DNA of 47,812 bases from an uncultured Clostridia bacterium (GTDB lineage Bacteria; Bacillota; Clostridia; Christensenellales; Borkfalkiaceae), in NCBI GenBank assembly GCA_947625245.1, contig CANQNO010000013.1:1-47812 (forward strand), written 5' to 3'. Of this stretch, positions 1 through 8,103 are shown one piece after another. The translations under genes were made by a program, and so were the position numbers. How positions within the stretch are numbered: position 1 is the stretch's first letter; each line of letters opens with the position of its first letter. The notes under the pieces were generated by a model. It made no database searches and was not told the origin of the DNA. It saw only the letters and a list, made by a program, of their open reading frames with translations.

Positions 1-60
1 TTATTACGCACATAATTTATATTTAAACAATCAACTTGTAACCGAGCTTACCGCCGAAAT
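1..60 (+). repeat. 60-bp segment identical to 1681-1740
   Basis: Bases 1-60 are identical to 1681-1740, and a nearly identical copy lies at about 2248-2307. All three encode the same 'YYAHNLYLNNQLVTEL' cassette of the leucine-rich-repeat gene in the same frame. Such long exact repeats allow copy-number change by recombination or slippage. Confidence 0.85.
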
Positions 61-2968
61 GTTGCAAGGAGTTACCACAATTAAAGAATATGTGTTCTTT
101 GGTTATACAAGCCTTACAAGCGTAACCATACCTGATAGCGTAACTACTATCGGCGATAGGGCGTTCGAGGGTTGCGAAAGCCTTTCAAGCATAACCATAC
201 CTGACAGCGTAACTTCTATCGGCAGTTATGCGTTCCGGGATTGCAAAAGCCTTTCAAGCATAACCATAGGCAATGGCGTAAAATCTATCGGGTATAGTGC
301 TTTTAGTGGTTGCACAAGCCTTACAAGCATTTATATAACTGATATGAAGGCATGGTGTAGTATTCACTTCCGGTATACAGGAATATTTAATGAAATGGCT
401 TTTGAAACGAATTATAAACTTTATTTGAATAATGATCTTGTTTCCGATCTTCGGATACCAGACGGCATAACCGAAATCGGCGTTTATGTATTTGCAAGTT
501 GTGTAAGTCTTGAAAGTGTAACCGTACCAAGTAGCGTAACTAAAATAGCTCCGTATGCGTTCTATAATTGCACAAGCCTTACAAGCATAAACATAGATAG
601 CGTAACTTCTATCTATGGTGGTGCGTTCTGGGGTTGCATAAATCTTGAAAGTATTACGGTAGCGGATGACAATACGGAATATTCAAGTCAGGAAGGAATT
701 TTATATAACAAAGATAAAACAGATATTCTTTGTGTACCTATAGCAATTAAAGGTTCAGTAACCATACCGAACAGCGTAACTTCTATCGGCGAGCGGGCGT
801 TCTATAGGTGCACAAACCTCGAAAGCATAAACTTCGACGATAAATCCCAACTTGCTTCTATCGGCGATGAAGCGTTCGTTGGTTGCACAAGCCTTACAAG
901 CATAACCATACCCGAAAACGTAACTTCTATCGGCGAATATGCGTTCGAAGGTTGCCATAAATTAGTTGAAGTCGTTAATTTGTCAAGTTTGCCTATTCAA
1001 AAGGGAAGTTCCGATTGCGGTCATGTCGCTGAATATGCCAAAGACGTATACAACACTGCCGAATTTGAAAGTAAGATTAAAACCCAGGGCGACTACATAT
1101 TTTACGAGGACGGCGGAACGGTATATTTGTTGGGCTATAAGGGAAACAATACCGAATTGCAATTACCCGATAAATTTGGAGGAAAAACTTACAAAATTTA
1201 TGATTATGCCTTTTATAACAACGATAAAGTAACCAAAGTAACCATACCGGACAGCATAACTTCCATCGCCTATGCGTTCCGTGATTGCACAAGCCTTGAA
1301 AGCATTACGGTATCGGATAACAATACTGAATATGCAAGTCAGGACGGAATTTTATATAACAAAAATAAAACAGATATTATTTTTGTACCCAAAGCTATTA
1401 AAGGTGCAGTAACCATACCCGACAGCGTTACTTCTATCGGTCAAGAAGCGTTCTATGGTTGCACAAGCCTTAGAAGCATAACCATCCCCGACAGCGTTAA
1501 ATCTATCGGCAATATTGCGTTCGCGGATTGCTTCAACCTTACAAGCATAACCATAGGCAACGGTGTAACTTCTATCGTCAGTTATGCGTTCTATAATTGC
1601 ACAAATCTTGAAAGCGTATACATAACGGATATAGCCGCCTGGTGCAATATTTCTTTTGACAATAGTGGAGCCAACCCGCTTTATTACGCACATAATTTAT
1701 ATTTAAACAATCAACTTGTAACCGAGCTTACCGCCGAAATGTTACAAGGAGTAACAAAAATTAAAAAGTATGCGTTCTATGGTTGCACAAGCCTTAAAAG
1801 TGTAACCATATCCGACAGCGTTACTTCTATCGGCGATGAAGCGTTCGATGGTTGCACAAACCTTGAAAGCATTACGGTAACGGAAAACAATTCTGCATAT
1901 TCAAGTCAGGACGGAATTTTATATAACAAAGATAAAACTCAAATAATTTTTGTTCCGAAAGCGATAAAAGGCGCCGTAACCATACCGAACAGCGTAACTT
2001 CTATCGGTGATCAGGCGTTCGAAAAACGCACAGGTCTTACAAGCGTAACCATACCTTACAGTGTAAGTTCTATCGGCAAATATGCGTTCTTGGATTGCGA
2101 AAGTCTTACAAGCATAACCATACCCGATAGCGTAACTTCTATCGGCGAGAGGGCGTTCTATAATTGCACAAACCTTAAAGGCGTATATATAAATGATATA
2201 GCCGCCTGGTGCAATATTGATTTTGGAAGTGATGACGCAAACCCGCTTTATTATGCACATAATTTATATTTAAACAATCAACTTGTAACCGAGCTTACTG
2301 CCGAAATGTTGCAAGGTGTTACCACAATTAAAGAGTATGCGTTCTATGATTGCGACAGCCTTACAAGCGTAACCATACCCGACAGCGTAACTTCTATTGG
2401 CTATGAGGCGTTCTCGAATTGCACAAATCTTGCAGACATCATCATACCTGACAGTGTTACTTCTATCGGCAATTATGCGTTCAGTGGTTGCACAAACCTT
2501 ACAAGCATAACCATACCCGACAGCGTAACTTCTATCGGCTATAGTGCGTTCTGGGATTGCACAAATCTTGAAAGTATTACGGTCGCGGATGGCAATACGG
2601 AATATTTAAGTCAGGAAGGAATTTTATACAACAAAGATAAAACAGGTATTCTTTTTGTACCTATGGCAATTAAAGGTTCAGTAACAATACCAAACAGCGT
2701 AACCTCTATCGGCTATAAGGCGTTTGAAAATTGCAAAAACCTTACAAGCATAACCATACCCGACAGCGTAACTTCTATCGGCAATTATGCGTTCGATGGG
2801 TGTACAAGCCTTGAAAGCGTGATATTTGAAAATCCCAACGGATGGCACATCAATAATGCAAGTGTTTACATTGCATTTTTGAGTGAAGATTTGCAAAATA
2901 CCGAAACTGCCGCTACATATCTTACAGACACTTACAAATATTACTATTGGAAACGCAAAACAACTTAA
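2..2968 (+). CDS. BspA-like leucine-rich-repeat surface protein (5' end outside window)
   Basis: The reading frame is already open at base 2, so the gene begins upstream and its signal peptide and start are not visible; the first in-window ATG at 59 is not the start. The product is built almost entirely of BspA/LRR_5-type repeats with the core pattern 'IPDSVTSIGxxAFxxCxxL'. Two longer cassettes are interleaved. One carries 'EYSSQ(E/D)GILYNK' followed by 'FVPxAIKG' and occurs four times; the other carries 'AAWCNI' and 'YYAHNLYLNNQLVTEL' and recurs about three times. In known BspA-like proteins such repeats form an extracellular solenoid used for adhesion to host or bacterial partners. The C-terminus, ending WKRKTT, shows no LPxTG signal or cell-wall repeat, so the anchor must be at the N-terminus or absent. 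The gene is AT-richer than its neighbours, consistent with transfer or relaxed repeat evolution. Family call is firm; adhesion is inference. Confidence 0.9.
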   Translation, partial: YYAHNLYLNNQLVTELTAEMLQGVTTIKEYVFFGYTSLTSVTIPDSVTTIGDRAFEGCESLSSITIPDSVTSIGSYAFRDCKSLSSITIGNGVKSIGYSAFSGCTSLTSIYITDMKAWCSIHFRYTGIFNEMAFETNYKLYLNNDLVSDLRIPDGITEIGVYVFASCVSLESVTVPSSVTKIAPYAFYNCTSLTSINIDSVTSIYGGAFWGCINLESITVADDNTEYSSQEGILYNKDKTDILCVPIAIKGSVTIPNSVTSIGERAFYRCTNLESINFDDKSQLASIGDEAFVGCTSLTSITIPENVTSIGEYAFEGCHKLVEVVNLSSLPIQKGSSDCGHVAEYAKDVYNTAEFESKIKTQGDYIFYEDGGTVYLLGYKGNNTELQLPDKFGGKTYKIYDYAFYNNDKVTKVTIPDSITSIAYAFRDCTSLESITVSDNNTEYASQDGILYNKNKTDIIFVPKAIKGAVTIPDSVTSIGQEAFYGCTSLRSITIPDSVKSIGNIAFADCFNLTSITIGNGVTSIVSYAFYNCTNLESVYITDIAAWCNISFDNSGANPLYYAHNLYLNNQLVTELTAEMLQGVTKIKKYAFYGCTSLKSVTISDSVTSIGDEAFDGCTNLESITVTENNSAYSSQDGILYNKDKTQIIFVPKAIKGAVTIPNSVTSIGDQAFEKRTGLTSVTIPYSVSSIGKYAFLDCESLTSITIPDSVTSIGERAFYNCTNLKGVYINDIAAWCNIDFGSDDANPLYYAHNLYLNNQLVTELTAEMLQGVTTIKEYAFYDCDSLTSVTIPDSVTSIGYEAFSNCTNLADIIIPDSVTSIGNYAFSGCTNLTSITIPDSVTSIGYSAFWDCTNLESITVADGNTEYLSQEGILYNKDKTGILFVPMAIKGSVTIPNSVTSIGYKAFENCKNLTSITIPDSVTSIGNYAFDGCTSLESVIFENPNGWHINNASVYIAFLSEDLQNTETAATYLTDTYKYYYWKRKTT

Positions 2969-3014
2969 AAACGGCGGAATTTGGAAACGCAAAACAACTT
3001 AAAAACGGCGGAAT
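2947..3014 (+). repeat. 34-bp perfect tandem duplication over the stop codon
   Basis: Copy one is 2947-2980 and copy two 2981-3014; they are identical. The first copy encodes the last residues (WKRKTT) and stop codon of the BspA-like protein, and the second lies just downstream as a non-coding echo. It looks like a recent slippage duplication. Confidence 0.9.
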
Positions 3015-3023
3015 AAAGTGTGT

Positions 3024-3056
3024 GCCCCGCGGCGAAGAATTCGCCGCGGGGCTATT
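3024..3056 (+). terminator. Intrinsic terminator of the BspA-like gene
   Basis: A perfect 13-bp GC-rich stem (3024-3036 with 3040-3052, three-base loop) is followed by a short T-containing tail. It lies about 55 bases after the stop codon of the repeat protein. Confidence 0.75.
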
Positions 3057-3060
3057 TCTA

Positions 3061-3330
3061 AAATAATTCTGCGCCCATTACGAGAGTGTCATTTCGAGGG
3101 ATATGAGACCCGCGAAGCGGGCGATTGACCGAGAGTTTTCAAAAGGCGTAATGGCAACGCCTTTTTCGGTAAGGCATAAAGCCTTCGGTACGACACCGTT
3201 CGAGCGGAACGTATGCGCTCACTCATCCCGCGCGGCAAAACAGCACACTGTGCTGTTTTGAGAAATCCGCGCTCGTCCCACCGTGGTCTGCTTTAGGTTA
3301 TTACGAAGCCTTTCGCCATGTAAAATTTAA
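3061..3330. repeat. Gene-free stretch with serial hairpins (dispersed-repeat-like)
   Basis: No plausible gene is seen. The stretch holds several short perfect inverted repeats in series: 3109-3113/3117-3121, 3141-3148/3158-3165, 3171-3175/3181-3185, and an 11-bp stem 3237-3247/3249-3259 with a one-base loop. The phrase 'TGTCATTTCGAGG' near 3087 resembles intergenic dispersed repeats I know from other uncultured bacterial genomes, but its copy number here cannot be judged from one window. It sits between two convergent terminators. What it does is unknown. Confidence 0.5.
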
Positions 3331-3359
3331 GCGGCGGGCGCGAAATTCGCGCCCGCCGC
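3331..3359 (-). terminator. Terminator of glyA
   Basis: A 14-bp perfect GC-rich stem (3331-3344 with 3346-3359) lies about 30 bases downstream of the glyA stop on the minus strand, followed in that direction by a T-rich run. Confidence 0.75.
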
Positions 3360-3389
3360 CGTACGGCTTTGCCGAAAATTTTTTTCAAA

Positions 3390-4640
3390 TCACTTTACGC
3401 AGTCGGCGTAGAGGGGGAAAGCCTTGCAGAGTTTTGCAACTTCTTTCGAAACATATTCCGCAGCGCCCTCGCGCTCGTCTATTACCTTTGCGATAAGCTG
3501 TGCAATCTTGCGCGCTTCGGGTTCCTTCATCCCGCGCGAAGTCATTGCGGGCGTACCTACGCGTATGCCCGACGTTACAAACGGCTTCTGCGTGTCGAAA
3601 GGTATTGCGTTCTTGTTTACCGTAATATGCACTTCGTCCAAAAGCTTTTCAAGCTCTTTGCCCGTAATGTTCTTTTCCGTGAGGTTCAAGAGTATAAGGT
3701 GATTATCCGTTCCTCCGGAAACCATTTTTATGCCCAGCTTGTTCCACTCGTCCGCCATAGCCGCGGCGTTCTTTACTATCTGCTTTTGGTATTCCTTGAA
3801 TTCGGGGGCAAGCGCCTCTTTAAAGGCAACGGCTTTTGCCGCTATTATGTGCATAAGGGGACCGCCCTGCAAGCCGGGGAATACCGCCTTGTCTATCGCC
3901 TTGCCCCACTCTTCCTTGCACATTATAACGCCGCCGCGGGGTCCGCGGAGAGTTTTGTGGGTGGTGGAAGTTACAAAGTCCGCATAGGGCACGGGCGAGG
4001 GGTGGAGACCCGCCGCAACAAGCCCCGCTATGTGCGCAATATCCACCATCATCAAAGCGCCGCACTTGTCGCAGATTTCGCGTATGCGCTTAAAGTCTAT
4101 AACGCGGGGATAAGCCGACGCGCCCGCGATTATGAGTTTGGGCTTGCAGTCCATAGCCGTTTTTTCCATTTCGTCATAGTCTATGGTCTGCGTATCCTCT
4201 CTTACGCCGTAGGGCACGATATTAAAATAATTACCCGAAATGTTTACGGGCGACCCGTGCGAAAGGTGTCCGCCGTGCGCGAGGTTCATGCCCATAACCG
4301 TGTCGCCGGGTTTGCAGGTTGCATAGAGGACGGCGAGGTTTGCGCTCGCGCCCGAGTGGGGCTGTACGTTGCAGTATTCGCAGCCGAAAATTTCTTTAAG
4401 GCGGTTTCTCGCCAAATCTTCTGCAATGTCAACAAACTGGCACCCGCCGTAGTAACGGTGTCCGGGATAGCCTTCGGCATATTTGTTTGTAAGGTGGCTG
4501 CCCGCCGCCGCCATAACCGCGGGAGAAACGAAGTTTTCGCTTGCGATAAGCTCTATATTGTTCTGCTGGCGCGAAAGTTCGAGTTTCAAAGCTTCGGCGA
4601 GTTCGGGGTCTGTTTTTTCGATCAAAGAGATATCTATCAT
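3390..4640 (-). CDS. glyA: Serine hydroxymethyltransferase
   Basis: PLP-dependent enzyme interconverting serine and glycine with transfer of a one-carbon unit to tetrahydrofolate; cytoplasmic. The 416-residue length is normal for bacterial GlyA. The PLP-lysine motif '[14 protein letters not shown]' places the Schiff-base lysine at residue 229. N-terminal 'ELIASEN' and '[15 protein letters not shown]', and 'VDIAHIAGL' near residue 199, are hallmark signatures. The start ATG at 4640 has an AAAGGAG ribosome binding site. The gene is monocistronic, between its own promoter and a strong terminator. A long open frame on the opposite strand across the same bases is a codon-usage shadow. Confidence 0.97.
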   Translation of the reverse strand: MIDISLIEKTDPELAEALKLELSRQQNNIELIASENFVSPAVMAAAGSHLTNKYAEGYPGHRYYGGCQFVDIAEDLARNRLKEIFGCEYCNVQPHSGASANLAVLYATCKPGDTVMGMNLAHGGHLSHGSPVNISGNYFNIVPYGVREDTQTIDYDEMEKTAMDCKPKLIIAGASAYPRVIDFKRIREICDKCGALMMVDIAHIAGLVAAGLHPSPVPYADFVTSTTHKTLRGPRGGVIMCKEEWGKAIDKAVFPGLQGGPLMHIIAAKAVAFKEALAPEFKEYQKQIVKNAAAMADEWNKLGIKMVSGGTDNHLILLNLTEKNITGKELEKLLDEVHITVNKNAIPFDTQKPFVTSGIRVGTPAMTSRGMKEPEARKIAQLIAKVIDEREGAAEYVSKEVAKLCKAFPLYADCVK

Positions 4641-4667
4641 AAAATGCTCCTTTATTTTATATTTCGG

Positions 4668-4696
4668 ATTATATCATAACCGCCGTAAAATAACAA
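4668..4696 (-). promoter_or_regulatory. Sigma-A promoter of glyA
   Basis: On the minus strand TTGTTA (4691-4696) and TATAAT (4668-4673) are separated by exactly 17 bases, about 28 bases upstream of the glyA start codon. Confidence 0.75.
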
Positions 4697-4714
4697 GCTA
4701 AATCATAAAATAAG

Positions 4715-4743
4715 TTGAAATTTTAATTGTATGGTGATATAAT
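4715..4743 (+). promoter_or_regulatory. Sigma-A promoter of the DegV-family gene
   Basis: TTGAAA (4715-4720), 17-base spacer, TATAAT (4738-4743). Transcription would begin near 4750, leaving a short leader with an AAAGGTG-type ribosome binding site before the start at 4769. Confidence 0.8.
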
Positions 4744-4768
4744 TGATATATTAAAAAAGGTGACATAT

Positions 4769-5614
4769 ATGAAAATAAAAATTACTGCCGATTCAACCTG
4801 CGATTTAAGCCCCGAACTCATCAAAAAATACAACGTCGGCATCATGCCCCTGCATGTGGTGCTGGGCGACAAGACCTGCCGCGACGGCGTGGACATCACC
4901 CCGCAAGACATTTTCGAATACGTAAGAAAGACGGGCGTTTTGCCCAAAACCGCGGCTGGCTCTGTGGAGGAATTCAAAGAGTTTTTCCTTAAAGAGTCGG
5001 AGGGGTACGACGCGCTGATACATTTTAACATATCTTCTAAGGCGTCGTCCTCGCACGACAACGCGGTGGTGGCTTCCAAAGATTTCGGCGGAAAAGTCGT
5101 TGCCGTCGATAGCCTCGCTCTTTCCACGGGGCAGGGATTGCTGGTTTTAAAGGCTTGTGACCTTGCCGCCGGGGGCAAGAGCTGCGAAGAGATAGTTAAG
5201 ACTACGGAAGCGCTCCGCACTAAACTCAACACTTCGTTCGTGCCCGACGTTTTGGACTACCTGCACAAGGGCGGCAGATGTTCGCTTGCCGCCTTGCTGG
5301 GCGCAAAAGTTTTAAAACTGCACCCTCTGATTTCCATGAAAGACGGGCAGATGTACGCCAAAAAGAAATACGCCGGCGGGCTTGAGGGCTGTTTGAAAAA
5401 ATATATAAAGGACTTGGCGGCGGAATATCCGCATTACGACAAGACCCGCTGTTTTATAACCCACTCCTGCTGCGAACCGCCCGTCGTCGAAGAGGTGAAG
5501 AGGATAGTAAAAGAGACTTTCGACTTCAACGAAATACTCGAAACAAAGGCGGGTTCGGTTGTTACGAGCCATTGCGGCAAAAACACTTTGGGCGTTTTGT
5601 TTATTTTTGAATAA
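4769..5614 (+). CDS. DegV family protein (FakB-type fatty-acid-binding)
   Basis: DegV proteins bind a single fatty acid; in Firmicutes FakB presents it to the kinase FakA for phosphorylation and entry into phospholipid synthesis. The N-terminus 'ITADSTCDL' and the motifs 'TAAGS', 'LDYLHKGGRCS' and C-terminal 'HCGKNTLGVLF' match the family. I chose ATG 4769 (281 residues) over an upstream in-frame ATG at 4727, because the latter lies inside the promoter and 4769 has a good ribosome binding site. The FakA homologue is about 21 kb away at 26151, so a kinase-binding protein pair can be proposed, but the cognate partner is not shown by sequence. Fatty-acid specificity cannot be read from the sequence. 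Confidence 0.9.
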   Translation: MKIKITADSTCDLSPELIKKYNVGIMPLHVVLGDKTCRDGVDITPQDIFEYVRKTGVLPKTAAGSVEEFKEFFLKESEGYDALIHFNISSKASSSHDNAVVASKDFGGKVVAVDSLALSTGQGLLVLKACDLAAGGKSCEEIVKTTEALRTKLNTSFVPDVLDYLHKGGRCSLAALLGAKVLKLHPLISMKDGQMYAKKKYAGGLEGCLKKYIKDLAAEYPHYDKTRCFITHSCCEPPVVEEVKRIVKETFDFNEILETKAGSVVTSHCGKNTLGVLFIFE

Positions 5615-5620
5615 AGCCAT

Positions 5621-5653
5621 AAAAAATTCTCCGCGGCGCGGGGAATTTTTTTT
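5621..5653 (+). terminator. Terminator of the DegV-family gene
   Basis: A 14-bp stem (5621-5634 with 5638-5651, one wobble pair) with A-run on the 5' side and T8 on the 3' side is a textbook intrinsic terminator directly after the gene. Confidence 0.9.
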
Positions 5654-5660
5654 CAAACGC

Positions 5661-5689
5661 TTGACAGGGCTTTTGCAGCGCGTTATAAT
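5661..5689 (+). promoter_or_regulatory. Consensus promoter of the riboflavin transporter
   Basis: TTGACA (5661-5666), 17-base spacer, TATAAT (5684-5689): a full sigma-A consensus. The predicted start near 5696 lies just ahead of the FMN riboswitch. Confidence 0.9.
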
Positions 5690-5706
5690 CAATTTACAAT
5701 TCAAGG

Positions 5707-5820
5707 TTTTCTTTGGGGCGGGGTGAAATTCCCCACCGGCAGTAAAGTCTGCGAAGTTCTTCGGAACCCGAACGGGTGAAATTCCCGTACCGACGGTAAA
5801 GTCCGGACAGGAAAAGAAAA
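5707..5820 (+). ncRNA. FMN riboswitch (RFN element)
   Basis: The conserved RFN core is visible: 'GGGGTGAAATTCCCCACCGG', 'CAGTAAAGTCTGCGAAG', 'GGGTGAAATTCCCGTACCG', and 'ACGGTAAAGTCCGGA'. The closing helix P1 is a perfect 8-bp pairing of 5707-5714 with 5813-5820. RFN elements bind flavin mononucleotide and shut off riboflavin synthesis or uptake genes. Here the regulated gene is ribU, and a large terminator between the aptamer and the gene is the likely expression platform. Confidence 0.95.
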
Positions 5821-5843
5821 ACGGCGTGTTTCGCTTTATTTCG

Positions 5844-5864
5844 CCCCGACGCATTGCGCCGGGG
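5844..5864 (+). promoter_or_regulatory. Hairpin between FMN aptamer and terminator
   Basis: A 9-bp stem with one mismatch (5844-5852 with 5856-5864) follows the aptamer and has a weak T tail. It could be part of the switching region or a first, weaker terminator; its role is inferred only from position. Confidence 0.4.
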
Positions 5865-5893
5865 TTATTTAAAAGAAAAAACGCAAATATTTC

Positions 5894-5930
5894 CGCCGCC
5901 CCGAAAAAAATTTTTTCGGGGCGGCGTTTT
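5894..5930 (+). terminator. Riboswitch-controlled intrinsic terminator
   Basis: A 16-bp stem (5894-5909 with 5911-5926) with GC-rich base, A/T-rich top and T4 tail precedes the ribosome binding site of ribU. Its position after an FMN riboswitch argues for premature termination when FMN is abundant. Confidence 0.8.
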
Positions 5931-5972
5931 GCAAAGAATTACTTTGAAAATAATTTTTCGGAGAGTTGGTTT

Positions 5973-6641
5973 ATGGAACAATTGCAGAACGCCGCGGCGG
6001 CGGAAGATTCAGCGGCGGCGGGAACTAAGAGGACGGCGAAAGAGTTTTTTAAAAGCTATTTTTCGGCGACGAGGGTGGCTTATATGGCTATATTTACCGC
6101 CATATCTTTTGCGTTGCGCTTTCTTGAAATACCCCTTTTGATAGGCACCCCCGTGTCCTTTTTAAAACTTGACTTTTCAAACGTTTTCCCTTTGATAGGC
6201 GGATACGCGCTGGGTCCCGTCGCCGGCACGATAATAGGCGTTTTAAAGGAAGTTTTGTGGATATTCTTTTCCACCACAATGGGCGTGGGCGAAGCCGCCA
6301 ACATTTTGGTGATGCTGCCTTTTGTGCTGATTCCCTCGATAGCCTATAAATATCATAAGGGCATAAAGAGCGTGCTCGTCTTCCTGTTGATAGGCTGCGT
6401 CGGGCAGGTGCTGTGGTCTTTCCCCGTAAACTGGCTTTTGAATTTCCCCGTTTTTGTCGGGTTCAACTGGAAGCTGGGTATGGATATATTTATGGCAAGC
6501 TGGTATTGGGTAATGCTTTTCAACCTTATAAAGTCGGTCGCGCTCGGTATAATAGTTTTGCTTTTATATAAGTCGATATCGCGGCTTATCAAGCTCACTA
6601 ACGCCAAATTCGCAAAAAAATCCAAAGCCGAAAGCAAATAA
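5973..6641 (+). CDS. ribU: Riboflavin ECF transporter S component RibU
   Basis: Membrane-embedded substrate-binding subunit of an energy-coupling-factor transporter that takes up riboflavin. The 222-residue product has a hydrophilic N-terminal tail followed by five or six hydrophobic segments. The segment 'AIFTAISFALRFLEIPLLIG' then 'LKLDFSNVFPLIGGYALGP' is typical of RibU. I chose ATG 5973, preceded by CGGAGAG, because the longer open frame starts inside the riboswitch. Control by an FMN riboswitch supports the substrate assignment. No EcfA/A'/T genes are nearby, so this is a group-II arrangement with a shared energizing module elsewhere. Confidence 0.93.
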   Translation: MEQLQNAAAAEDSAAAGTKRTAKEFFKSYFSATRVAYMAIFTAISFALRFLEIPLLIGTPVSFLKLDFSNVFPLIGGYALGPVAGTIIGVLKEVLWIFFSTTMGVGEAANILVMLPFVLIPSIAYKYHKGIKSVLVFLLIGCVGQVLWSFPVNWLLNFPVFVGFNWKLGMDIFMASWYWVMLFNLIKSVALGIIVLLLYKSISRLIKLTNAKFAKKSKAESK

Positions 6642-6644
6642 TCA

Positions 6645-6673
6645 TTGCAAAATGCCGCCGCGGGGTTTATAAT
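6645..6673 (+). promoter_or_regulatory. Promoter abutting the tsaE start codon
   Basis: TTGCAA (6645-6650), 17-base spacer, TATAAT (6668-6673). The -10 box ends only eight bases before the tsaE ATG at 6682, so the transcript should begin at or within a couple of bases of the start codon. No ribosome binding site is visible. Confidence 0.7.
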
Positions 6674-6681
6674 AAATCCGT

Positions 6682-7086
6682 ATGGCGGTATTTTTTTCGA
6701 AAAACGCGCAGGAGACCGTAAAATACGGTTTCGAATACGCCAAAACCTTAAAGCCCGGCGACGTCGTCCTTTTAAAGGGCGAGATGGGCGCGGGCAAAAC
6801 GCAGTTTGCCAAAGGCGTCGCGCGGGGGCTGGGCATAGAGGACGAGATCTTAAGCCCCACGTACGCCTATATGAACGAATATTCGGGTAAGCTGTACCAC
6901 TTTGACTGCTACCGCCTTAAAAGCGGCGCGCATGCCGAAGCCCTCGGGCTGTGCGATTACTTTTATGCGGGCGGCATATGTATTATAGAGTGGGCTGAAA
7001 ATATCGCCGGCGTTCTGCCCGAAAATTGCAAGACGGTAGAAATTGAAAAAATTTCCGACAGCGGAAGGCGTATAGAATATGAGTGA
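6682..7086 (+). CDS. tsaE: tRNA threonylcarbamoyladenosine biosynthesis ATPase TsaE
   Basis: TsaE is the P-loop ATPase that assists the TsaB-TsaD complex in making the t6A modification at position 37 of ANN-decoding tRNAs; cytoplasmic. The 134-residue length is typical. The Walker A motif 'GEMGAGKTQFAKGVARGLG' lies near residues 32-50, followed by 'SPTYAYMNEY' and 'YHFDCYRL', both family signatures. It overlaps tsaB by eight bases, giving an operon with tsaB and rimI. The start lacks a ribosome binding site and sits just behind a -10 box, so it may be translated from a leaderless message. Confidence 0.95.
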   Translation: MAVFFSKNAQETVKYGFEYAKTLKPGDVVLLKGEMGAGKTQFAKGVARGLGIEDEILSPTYAYMNEYSGKLYHFDCYRLKSGAHAEALGLCDYFYAGGICIIEWAENIAGVLPENCKTVEIEKISDSGRRIEYE

Positions 7087-7672
7087 TTTTTTGTTTTTGG
7101 ACACCTCTTCCGGCTATCTTGCGGCGGCGGCGAAGAAAGGCGATAATTTTGCCGTAAAATATATCGGCGACTGCGCTATGCGGCACTCCGTCGTATTGAC
7201 GGACGCCATAGAAGAGGTAATGTCAAAGACCGGGCTCACTTGCCCCGAATGCGACTTTTTTGCGGCGGTGACCGGTCCGGGTTCTTTCACGGGCATAAGA
7301 ATAGGCATATCCACCGCAAAGGGGCTGGCGCTGGGCGCGGGCAAGCCCGTTATGGGCATAACTTCTTTCGAACTCGCCGCATACAATGTAGATAGCGATG
7401 ATTTTTGTGTGGTCATAGACGCGGCGCACTCGCATTTTTACGCGCAGCGCTTCGGCAAACACCCTTCCGCACCCGCATACCTGAGCCTTGAAGAGGTGCA
7501 AAATTCGGGCTGTCCCCTTTACGGTTTTGAAAATCTCTCTCTGCCGCGGTATACCGCGCTGGACGTAAAGGACTGCATTTTCCCCGCCGTGTCCCGCGGG
7601 AAGATTTGCCCGCCCGCGGAACTTAAAGCTCTGTACGTGCGCAAATCGCAGGCGGAGGAGGGCAGAAAATGA
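7079..7672 (+). CDS. tsaB: tRNA threonylcarbamoyladenosine biosynthesis protein TsaB
   Basis: TsaB (YeaZ) is the non-catalytic ASKHA-fold partner of TsaD in t6A formation. The N-terminus 'LFLDTSSGYLAAAAKKG' and the segment 'VTGPGSFTGIRIGISTAKGLA' near residues 62-82 are diagnostic. Its 197 residues are slightly short of some homologues but complete. It overlaps tsaE upstream and rimI downstream (ATGA). The catalytic subunit tsaD, often the next gene in Firmicutes, is not in this operon. Confidence 0.95.
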   Translation: MSDFLFLDTSSGYLAAAAKKGDNFAVKYIGDCAMRHSVVLTDAIEEVMSKTGLTCPECDFFAAVTGPGSFTGIRIGISTAKGLALGAGKPVMGITSFELAAYNVDSDDFCVVIDAAHSHFYAQRFGKHPSAPAYLSLEEVQNSGCPLYGFENLSLPRYTALDVKDCIFPAVSRGKICPPAELKALYVRKSQAEEGRK

Positions 7673-8103
7673 CTTTCCGCCAATGGAGATATTCCGATAT
7701 CCTTAAAATTTCGGAAATGGAAAAGGAGTGTTTCCCGCAGGAGCCCTGGTCGTTCAAAACGCTTGCATCCTGTTTCGGCAGCGACAACTTTTACGGGATA
7801 ATCGCCGAAGAATGCGGCGAAACGGCGGGTTACGGCAGTATTTCGCTCGCCCCCGATACGGCGGACATAGGCAATATAGCCGTAGCCGAAGTTTACAGGC
7901 GTTGCGGCGCGGGCAGCGGCATTTTGAGCCGTCTTACGGAGTACGCGGGTGCGCACGGCGCAAAAAAAGTATTTTTGGAGGTGCGCGTTTCCAATTCCCC
8001 CGCTATAGCCATGTATTTAAAACATGGTTTTAAGGGAGTTTACGCGCGTACGCGTTACTATACGGACGGCGAGGACTGCCTCGTTATGGCAAAGGAGCTT
8101 TGA
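7669..8103 (+). CDS. rimI: Ribosomal protein S18-alanine N-acetyltransferase RimI
   Basis: GNAT-family acetyltransferase of 144 residues acting on the N-terminal alanine of ribosomal protein S18. The start 'MTFRQWRYSDILKISEMEKE' is followed by 'CFPQEPWS', the standard RimI substrate-side motif. The acetyl-CoA loop lies in 'VAEVYRRCGAGSGILSRL', and 'LEVRVSNSPAIAMYLKHGF' is the conserved C-terminal motif. Overlap with tsaB by four bases and the tsaE-tsaB-rimI order support the assignment. It ends immediately before the hydrolase gene in the same frame, separated by a single TGA. Confidence 0.93.
   Translation: MTFRQWRYSDILKISEMEKECFPQEPWSFKTLASCFGSDNFYGIIAEECGETAGYGSISLAPDTADIGNIAVAEVYRRCGAGSGILSRLTEYAGAHGAKKVFLEVRVSNSPAIAMYLKHGFKGVYARTRYYTDGEDCLVMAKEL

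Noticed and set aside
1-60. Assembly artefact explaining the identity of 1-60 with 1681-1740
   Set aside because: A third near-copy lies at about 2248 and all are in frame within a repeat protein, so genuine repeats explain it; an edge effect cannot be fully excluded.
3369-4679. A 436-codon frame on the plus strand opposite glyA
   Set aside because: It mirrors glyA, has no domain I recognise and no ribosome binding site; long antisense frames arise from GC-biased codon use.
5826-5972. N-terminal extension of RibU
   Set aside because: It would begin right behind the FMN aptamer and translate the riboswitch terminator; the conserved protein and a ribosome binding site point to ATG 5973.
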